Below, one piece after another: positions 56,641 through 64,000 of a DNA stretch of 64,000 nt. Within the stretch, counting starts at the first letter, position 1; every line of letters starts with the position of its first letter. The stretch spans positions 257,101 to 321,100 of the forward strand of contig NW_003314282.1 of assembly GCF_000143415.4 (NCBI RefSeq), in the 5' to 3' direction. The notes beneath the pieces were generated by a model. That model saw only the letters and a program-made list of their open reading frames with translations. It did no database searches and had not been told where the DNA came from. Position numbers and translations under genes: made by a program. Source of the DNA: Selaginella moellendorffii (Eukaryota > Streptophyta > Lycopodiopsida > Selaginellales > Selaginellaceae).

Positions 56641-58655
56641 TGAATTAAATGTCCCAAGTAGAATATTCTTTTAATTCCATGCCCTTTATATAGTCATGCC
56701 ATACCCATGCATCACCCCTGCTCATTCCATGTCATACCTCGTGTCCATGCATCCAAGTTTAATGCATTGCTACTTCACGTATCTAAGATGTTTGGAGGAC
56801 CAAAATGAAACCCTTTTTCATTCACCAAACTTTGGATAAAGAGCATGAAAATGCCAAGAACATTTTATCCACTTGACCTAAAGCATAAATCTCTATAACA
56901 ACACTTTCTGAGTCACAACTACTCCACTTTTCACCATAAACAATAAATGCTGCTATTGTTTTTACTTCCCTAGGATACATAAAAAACCTCCAACATTTAT
57001 GTTCTTCTAGTAGTGTTATGTGCCTTATCACATCTCGACCCACCTATTGCAAGTGCTCAATGTAATTTGTATTGCACCTCCTATATAACTCTGTGATATA
57101 TTGTTGTTTTACTAACCTAGAAGTAGAATTTAATATCAATACTGAAGACATTAAGTAACATAAACAAATTTAATGTCATTTGCGAGTACATACTTGTGAA
57201 TTAGAAATAAAGCTTTATTTTGTAGTGAATCAAGAATATGACCAAAGTGCTTTGCTAAAATCTAAATTTATATTCTTTTAACCTCATCATAACATTTGAG
57301 AATGTTTTTTTCTTCGTCATAAGAGTAAAAATGTTCAATGACAATATATTTAAAACAACATTCAATATATAATACACTTATGTTCCTTTTCCACTTAGAC
57401 AATGTTGGATAGTGTTTTGAAATATGCTGTCTTCTGTAAACATAAGTGTTATATAACATTTAATCTTTCCAATAGATCTTTCTATTTGTGGATGTCAAAG
57501 TAACACAATATTTGTCACATATTGCTATTAGTGATGTTGCCACATCACGTGAAACTCCTCTATCCACCATTTTCTTCCTGGATTATTAAAAAATACATTA
57601 ATATCAAGATCTATAAACAAATAAAGAGGTGTTTTTTTGTTTTGCCATAACATTAACAATGCAAGTATCTATGAAGAGAATTTAAATTTTCCCATCTTGA
57701 GTAGTCATAATGCAAAAGCTTAGAATAGAGGGTCCTGACCTATTGACATTATGTTAAAACATAAGATGACATTCAGTACATATGATAGAAATATTAAGTT
57801 TCATATTGATCTTGTTTGTATCATATAGATTCATATCTAGCAATACTTTTTTGATTTTGTGTAAGAATCCCAAGAGATTTTGCTATAAGATCTAGATTAA
57901 AATCAATCTAAAAAGAAAAAAGGAAACAAAGCTATCTAAATTTTTATGTTACTAGTATTTTCAATACTAACACTTCTTGATCAACACTTGGGGTTGGCTC
58001 AACACTTTAGTCTTGTTTGGCCGAAAATTTTCAATCTCACTTTTAATTTGATTGTTAATTTAAAAATAAAATTTATTGAGAAGAAAAATATTTTACAAGG
58101 GCAACAAACTTGCATAAGTGGAAGATCCAACTTTTCCCATACTAGATGCTTCTTTTTGCAATTCAACAATCAAGATTTTTCTATGGCATAAACAATTAAA
58201 CACAATCAACATTTTCATAGTTGTTTATGTGCGTTTTTTGGGTATGCACTAAGCTAAACAATCTTAACCATACCAAAAAGAAGTATATTAAAACCTAAAG
58301 ACAAGAGATTCAATGTTTATTTTTTCTTGGATTGATATCCTTTGAAGGAAAATTAACTTATTAGTGATCATAGTGTAGGAGATTTAAATTGTCACCATCA
58401 TAACCATTCCATATTGTAGAATTCAGTTCTTGCAAAACCCTACCCTAATGAGCTTACAAGATACATTAAATTTTTAGAGACATTTAGTGTTTAGCCAATG
58501 TCCTAAAATTTCAAATCAAAGCGGGAAAATAAATATGCCCATGACATGGTCATCGACCCATAATCTACCTAGTAGACATTAAATTTAACATAATGTCTAC
58601 TACAATATTTAGTTCAGATCTGGATAGTCTGCAAGATCATGTTACATGGGCTAAT
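56641..58655. other. AT-rich 2-kb insertion absent from sister copy
   Basis: Clearly more AT-rich than its surroundings and missing from the sister copy, where the flanking sequences meet at about 40050. Only short ORFs occur (73 codons on the minus strand at 57043-56822, unrecognised). No terminal repeats or target duplication could be seen with certainty. Its composition resembles the first 10 kb of the window. Confidence 0.6.
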
Positions 58656-58988
58656 GAGACATTCCTTTGCTAGAGTAGCAAAAGCTTGTTTGGGCTTGTC
58701 CAATTGGGATGGAACTAAGCATGAAATGCTTCTAGTGTAGGGAGGTGTTGCACATATCTGGTTTCCCGATCCCAGCAGAGTATGAAGGGACAATGTTGCT
58801 GCAGTAGTGCTTGGTTTTTGAGGGTGACTAGCAAATCAACGTAGCCATGATTAATTGCTGATGAAAAGCTAACATTTTCGATGACTGAAGACCATGTTGA
58901 CTAAATATTGACTTTTACGGTCAAACTATTTGCTCAGACTCAGGCTTTTGAATTGTACACTTCAAGAAGAATTCCAACAGAAAAACGA

Positions 58989-60643
58989 TCAGCTTTGCAA
59001 GATGGCACGGCCCAAGTCGGATGCCAGCGCCAATCTCACGCGATCCACAGCGCCAGGCTCTGCGGTGCTTAGGATGTCGTTCTCTAGCCGGTCCCTGGCG
59101 AGGAAGAGTTCCTGGCAGCAGAGTAGAGTGTTTGTTTCGGACTCGCTAACCAGCACTTGCTCCGGCCATTCCAGCAGCTCCACCTGATCGATCGGAAGTT
59201 TAGAGTGTAAACGAGATGCGAGAAACAGCTCCATACCGATGCTGCCTTGAAGTTCTTGTACCTGCGTCAAGTTAGACGTTAGCTCCGGATAGTTTCGCAA
59301 CTGTATAAAGTGAGTACCTTGCTAAGAACGACAGGCCTTGATGCTTCGTTGCTCCCGAGCCAAGGATGTCACAGAGACCCTCAAAATGCTGGCATGGGAA
59401 AAGAGCGTTAAAAGTGTGCGTGTATCAAATAAAACGTAAGACTGCTACCTCGAGATTATCCAGATTATCAGCTTCACCAGACGTTATTGTGTCCAAAATC
59501 TGATCCGCAAGAGTAGAAAGCCTCTGCTCGTCTCGGGCCAATCGAAGCCACATTATCCCTTGGCCCTTCTTTCCATGCTTTAAACTATGAACACCAACAG
59601 CCTGGAAGACATAAAACACAGGTGAGAACCCCAAGCCTGGAAAGGAAGAGGATACTAAACCCTGGCGATGGCTGTGCTCACGGTATCAAGTTCATAGAGG
59701 CGGCATATCTCTAGTGCCTGTTGAACAAAATTCACATTGAGATTTAAGAAAACGTCACACCAAGACCAACCGTCAATGCCAGTTTCTGATTGGAACATCT
59801 CTGCTTCATTAGGAGAGCTTCAAGCATTCCCAGGCCTTGCTTTGGGCAAGCCGCGAGGTAAACAGGTGCTAGCTGAGACAATTGTTAGACAGACATCAAG
59901 AAGGAGGACAGTACTTGAGAATAAACCAAACGATGGAGTTATTTCAAGCTCAAGCCGCCTAGAGTTTGCCTGCCTTCTTCAAGAAGAGATCGAACGTCCT
60001 CCCCTTTTGCTATCAGGAGATCATCAATGCGCCATCATCCTGATAGAAAATTTATATAAATATTCGACATGAGAAGTTCTTACCACTGTGAGGGGGAAGA
60101 GCATTTACCTAGGTGTCGTTGCTGATAATTGCAGATAAAAGTTCTTGAAGGTCTTCGTCCCCAGAACTTTTCAATCCTTTGCACTTGGAAGCTATGCTAC
60201 GCATTCCATCTAAGACCTGCACCCGATAATTGCAAGTGAACTTAGCACACTACACAGTTCATACATACCAAAGAACAAGGTATCAGATGTAGGAAATGCG
60301 CCACCAGCAGCTCCATCCAGTGAAACGTAGAGCGCTGTAGAACATCAACGTTTCCCAATAGCACCTGTATTAGCTTCTGAAGACCAAGAAGCATCCCACG
60401 GTGGTTGCATTCCGCCCAAAACACACTATTTTCAAGCTTGGAAACCTGACTTCGCCAATTTTTCCCTTGCCTGCATGTAATAAAATCTGAGAAACTAAAA
60501 ACTTTGCTGCAACCACATCAAACCTTAGAAAAGTCAGGCTTAAAACCTATAGCAACACCAGGACTTCCATCAGGGAGCCTCGGGCGCAGCTGCGGCATTT
60601 GCATAATGAGCAGTGTCACTGCTTCTACGAGGCCATTTTCAGT
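58989..60643 (-). pseudogene. NUP85: NUP85-like nucleoporin, 5'-truncated copy 2
   Basis: Sister of the copy at 40440-42584, without the rRNA insert. The C-terminus is complete: LPIDQVELLEWPEQVL, QELFLARDRLENDIL and RVRLALASDLGRAIL, ending with TGA at 58989-58991. The middle WLRLARDEQRLSTLADQIL and the acceptor before it are intact. However, a one-base insertion near 60457 (after AREK) and a two-base deletion near 60028 (MMAH region) break the frame, and everything upstream of [16 protein letters not shown] is missing. It is therefore a pseudogene, though less damaged at the 3' end. It lies divergent to the LMBR1-like copy. Confidence 0.8.
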
Positions 60644-60709
60644 CTGCCAAGACATAAAAAAAGCATCCGGAAGTTAACGCAAATCAACAAAACAGCATGG
60701 AGAAAGAAA

Positions 60710-61768
60710 CCTGCCGGTGATCGCATTAAACACAATAATAGGATCAATACTCTTCACGGTAATGTCGTTTTATGTTTTGTTTTCTTCCTGCAGATGTTTG
60801 GAGGTGTTGGAATGGCAACATTACCACTGAGCCTCATATTTGCGTTCAAGAATAGGCCCAAGTGTGTTATTACTCGTGCTCAATACGTAAAGGTGTGTGC
60901 TTCAATTCTTTTTACGTTTCTTGCAACTAATCTCTTCAAGGTGATGGCTTGGCAGGAGGTGACTGCCAAGCGCTCCAACGAGCTTGGGTCTCCAACGCGA
61001 AGAAAGAGGTGGGAAGAAAGGACGAAAGTTTCGGAAAAATGTGAAGAAAGTCCAGCAGGTCAGCTCCGCTGGGCACAGAGGAAAAAAAAAAAAAAAAAAA
61101 AACAACAATGGTGGACGTGATCGTGTTGACAAATGCATATGTGTAGCTCGATTCAGGAGCTTGTCTTTTTGGAAGATGATGTTCAAGCTCTGAATGAGGC
61201 ATTCCCACAGGGAGAGAAGGTATCTCTAGTTTCCCATTTAAGTTATTTCATTGCTGGATTTTCTCTCAGGCAGACACATCCTGGGCTGTTACAGTTCTTT
61301 TCTACTTAGCCAAGCTTGTTTTTGGCATTCTCGGGTAAGAAATAGACTCCGAAGGCTTGACAAAGATATTCACTTTTTCTTTTCTTTTTCTTGTTGCAGC
61401 TTGGCTTTGTCTATAATTTGGCTTCTCCACATCATTGTTTTCATGCTAGTCAATCCTCCAGCTTTTCCGTTTCTGAACCAAGTCTTTATTCAGCTCGACA
61501 GTGCTTGGGGTACTTGCTGTAGATGCGATTTCTAAATCTGATTTGGTTCCTTCCTTTCAGGCTTGCTAGGAACCACAGCGTTTGCAATCTTTTGCTACTA
61601 CCTCATCATGTCTGTCATATCTGGAGAGATGCATTCCATTCATCCAATGAAGTAAGCACATTTTTTATAAAAAAAAAAAGTTTTTTCTATGAAACTATAG
61701 GTACCAAGGCACGCTCATGAACTCGTTTCTTTTCAACGTGGCCATTATCCTTCTATGTTCAACAAGGT
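60710..61768 (+). pseudogene. LMBR1-like membrane protein, largest fragment
   Basis: LMBR1-domain proteins are multi-pass membrane proteins related to lipocalin receptors. Exons with conserved splice sites: [16 protein letters not shown] (to 60758), [18 protein letters not shown] (60794-60892), a coiled-coil exon (about 60954-61100), [18 protein letters not shown] (to about 61219), a hydrophobic exon (61271-61335), [16 protein letters not shown] (from about 61401), a [20 protein letters not shown] exon (about 61561-61650) and LMNSFLFNVAIILLCST (to 61768). Both ends are cut inside the gene, the coiled-coil exon needs two frames and contains a 20-base A run (61081-61100), so it cannot be functional. 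The 3' end is fused to a PPR copy in antisense. Confidence 0.82.
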
Positions 61769-62450
61769 GATCCAGCGATCCAATGTGGCTCCACGCGCAG
61801 AGCATGCACGAGAATGTGATCGCATCGGGCGCGCACATGGTTCCAGCAGCTGGAGCGCCGATCGGCCGTGCCCAGTGCGGCATAGCATCGAAGACCGATC
61901 GCGCGAGATCGACCTCGCTGGAGGAGACGCTGGGGTGGAGGAAATTGTTCCAGCTCGAGACGTCCCTCTCGGCGTCGCGGAAGAACTCCTGGGCTTCGCA
62001 AATTTGCCCGCATTGGGCAATTGCTGCGATCATCGCGTTCGCCGAGTCGACGCTCCGGGCAGGCATCCGCGCGAAGACCTCCCGCGCCTCCCCGATTCGG
62101 AGGCGCTGTGCGGCGATGGTGAGCATCGAGTTCCAGGTGATGACGTCGCGGCGGGGGGATTCCACGAACAGGGATCGCGCGTCGAGGAAGCAGCCGTTCT
62201 GGGCAAGCGCGGCGATGATGATATTGATGGTGAAGAGGTTGCGGACGCGGAGCTCGCGGAAGGCGGCCATGGCGCTGGCAATGGAGCGGCAGGCGCCATA
62301 CATCTGGATGAGGAGATTGGCGACGAAGAGATCGGTGCGCCAGCCAGAGCGGACGATCTGCGCGTGCAATCGCCGGCCGCCCTCCAGATCCCTGCCCGCG
62401 ATGCATCGCTGCAGCAGCACGACGTAGCCCGACGCCCCGGGATCGCTCAT
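61695..62450 (-). pseudogene. PPR gene, truncated copy
   Basis: A 251-codon frame with the original start context (MSDPGASGYVVLL). It matches the 614-aa PPR protein up to FDAMPHW, then has the same deletion of about 0.8 kb as the copy at 49 kb, the same CAPDAITFSCML join and the same 20-residue end read from antisense LMBR1-like sequence. It lacks the 63-base insertion and the lost G of that copy. The shared deletion and fusion show that both come from one rearranged ancestor. Five or so PPR units remain and no E motif, so function is doubtful, but the frame is open. Confidence 0.8.
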
Positions 62451-62640
62451 CCTCCTCGTCCCCGTGCATTTCCAAGGAGGAAGAACAAATCTGGATAGGC
62501 ATAATCTAAACTCTAAAGTAACTTTAAACTCAGCTAGCCCTAAACTCTAAAGTAACTTTAAAATTAGGGCTCTTGGAAGAATATAAATAAGCATAATCCA
62601 CGTCCGCCCTAATTCTTGTATGGCAAGAGAAGCCTTTAGC
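62451..62640. repeat. PPR 5' flank, repeated in the window
   Basis: Words such as ATAATCCACGTCCGCCCTAA occur here and at 34130-34190, 48920-48960 and 50710-50760. It links the PPR copies to the kinase-like family in each case. Confidence 0.7.
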
Positions 62641-64000
62641 AGTGGAAAGAGCAGTCCTTGCTCTTTGGTGACTTCTGCAGACTGGAGCTGATGGAGGTCG
62701 GATTAAATCGTGTAGCGCCAGTCGGCCTCCAGGCTTGTCGCGATCCAGCCTTTAAATCGAAACGCTGGCACTTCTTCATTCTTGCAGACGCTCTCCAGAT
62801 CGATCAGCACGTACTTCTCTTTTGAGTAGTCATACATGATCTTGTGCACCAAGCCTGGAAGTTTACAAACAAGGATGAGACAGACACTAGAAGAAAAGAA
62901 AATTAAGAATGCTTACCAGCTTCGTGCAAAGCTTTCAATCCTCGCAAAACTCCCTACACCATGTCGCACATGTCCTCCTCGTTGTCGGGGTATTTCTTCG
63001 CATAGACCAGTAGAGTTTCCACCTTGTAAACCGCCTTCATCGCCTTGATCACTTCCGTGCTCTTGGTGATCATCGCCAATCTCGCTCTCTTTCTCCTCCT
63101 GCCGCCACTGCCGCTGCTACTGTCTGATGAAGAAGATCGTTCTGATGATTCCGAGATATCAGAACCTACGTGTGCTTCGGGATGGCAGTGAGAGTCACCT
63201 CGCACATGAGTTCTACCTCCTTGGACTCAAGTGTAAGCCCGAACACGCTACTGATCATATGTCCGCCACCTTCTATGGCAGCAATGTAAGCGGCCTCGAG
63301 ACCGGAAAGACAGACCTCGTGCTCGGAAGAATACGCTTCGAAGTGCACGATTCTCTTCACAGCGCCCTTGAGCGTGAGCTTGATTTCCCAGTGACCATGG
63401 AGAACAAACGTATCAAGCGGAGGATCTAGTCAGTACGGAATCGGTGCGAGCTTGTTCATCACTCACGGCCACGCTCGCATCCATTCATAGCAACAAGAAG
63501 TAGAGCTTGAGCGGTACGTGCTTAGTCACATCCAGCACGTCAGTCACTGGCGCGAGGACTCCCTGCGCCAAAAGAACGTTAGAAAACAGAGATTTCTCAG
63601 TGTATCAACGCTTCTTGCTTGCAGCATGAAAAACTGGACGAACTGGCCTGCAGCTGCGTAGCATATCACAATCTTGAGCTTCCGATTCATTGCCGGAGGG
63701 AGTTCCATGATCTTCGCAGCGAGCTCGGCCTTCGCCTTCTCAAAATTGTTGGGATTCTTCCTCTCCTCGCCAAACGCGCTTTGTCCCCGGCCCATGATGA
63801 TATTGCGCGGCCGATTCGACTTGCTGAAGAAATTCCATCATGGAAGTTCCATGATGACTCCTTCGCAATCTTCCCGGTAGCGCTCTTCGATAAGCATCTG
63901 GGACACACAATCTCTCAGCAGGTCCCAGATTCGCTGGAACTGCGTCGGAGTACTCCTCCCCGGCCACCAAGGAACCAAGCAAGTGGAAAACCGCCCAGCC
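62641..64000 (-). pseudogene. kinase-like repeat family, copy K5 (runs off the window)
   Basis: A minus-strand copy. From the right edge: the VAGEEYSDA start (63965-63940), LLRDCVSQMLIEERYRED (63915-63860), GRGQSAFGEERKNPNNFEK (63795-63740), KIMELPPAMNRKLKIVICYA (63720-63660), the intron end, VTDVLDVTKHVPLKL, EHEVCLSGLEAAYIAAIEGG (63330-63270), the Ser-rich linker, and an interrupted C-terminal part to 62641 (FKGWIATSLEADWRYTI near 62760). It is the best preserved N-terminal half in the window, needing one frameshift at about 63795. The last bases (GTGGAAAACCGCCCAGCC) continue into the segment seen at 36698. Confidence 0.65.

Overview
The window is nuclear plant DNA, most likely from a lycophyte such as Selaginella moellendorffii. 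The basis is an intron-poor PLS-type PPR protein, a plant subtilase with canonical but very short introns (about 50-60 nt), plant-type URB1, NUFIP, NUP85 and LMBR1-like sequences, Ty1/copia remnants primed by initiator tRNA-Met, and a 25S rRNA fragment. The species name is inference; no organellar or bacterial operon structure is present.

Layout. 1-11 kb is AT-rich, gene-poor DNA with a Cys-rich ORF probably from a transposon, a 125-bp tandem duplication and a CTCGGA-type hexamer array. 11.1-18.7 kb (minus) is a complete 13-exon URB1/NPA1 gene, followed by a decayed partial copy of its 5' part. 19.6-21 kb is an F-box protein. 22.7-25.5 kb is a 10-exon subtilase with one frameshift. 25.5-27.7 kb is a scrambled cluster: a defective and an intact-looking tRNA-Ala(AGC), and fragments of PPR, subtilase and F-box genes. 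28-29.7 kb holds an assembly gap (N) between inverted arms. 29.8-32.2 kb (minus) is an eight-exon NUFIP-like gene, and 32.2-34.1 kb (minus) a full-length PPR gene ending 28 bp from the NUFIP start codon.

From 34 kb to the end the window is a mosaic of segmental duplications. Its building blocks are a degenerate protein-kinase-like repeat family, truncated PPR copies, 5'-truncated NUP85 and LMBR1-like copies, and a conserved gene for an unrecognised 282-residue protein. That gene lies in a large palindrome (arms about 37.46-39.86 and 42.89-45.51 kb) with one intact and one frameshifted copy. Two relics of one Copia insertion (45.5-47.1 and 52.4-55.6 kb) sit in the kinase-like family, and an uninterrupted target sequence is still present near 36.84 kb. 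Each Copia relic was hit by a small LTR-like insertion.

Probable functional genes: URB1, the F-box gene, NUFIP, the 614-aa PPR gene, the 282-aa gene at 43.3 kb, one tRNA-Ala and, unless the frameshift is real, the subtilase. URB1 (60S pre-ribosome) and NUFIP (box C/D snoRNP assembly) both act in ribosome biogenesis and both carry telo-box-type AAACCCTA motifs close to their start codons. No clearly new defence or metabolic system was seen; the most unusual content is the duplication architecture and the unrecognised 282-aa family.
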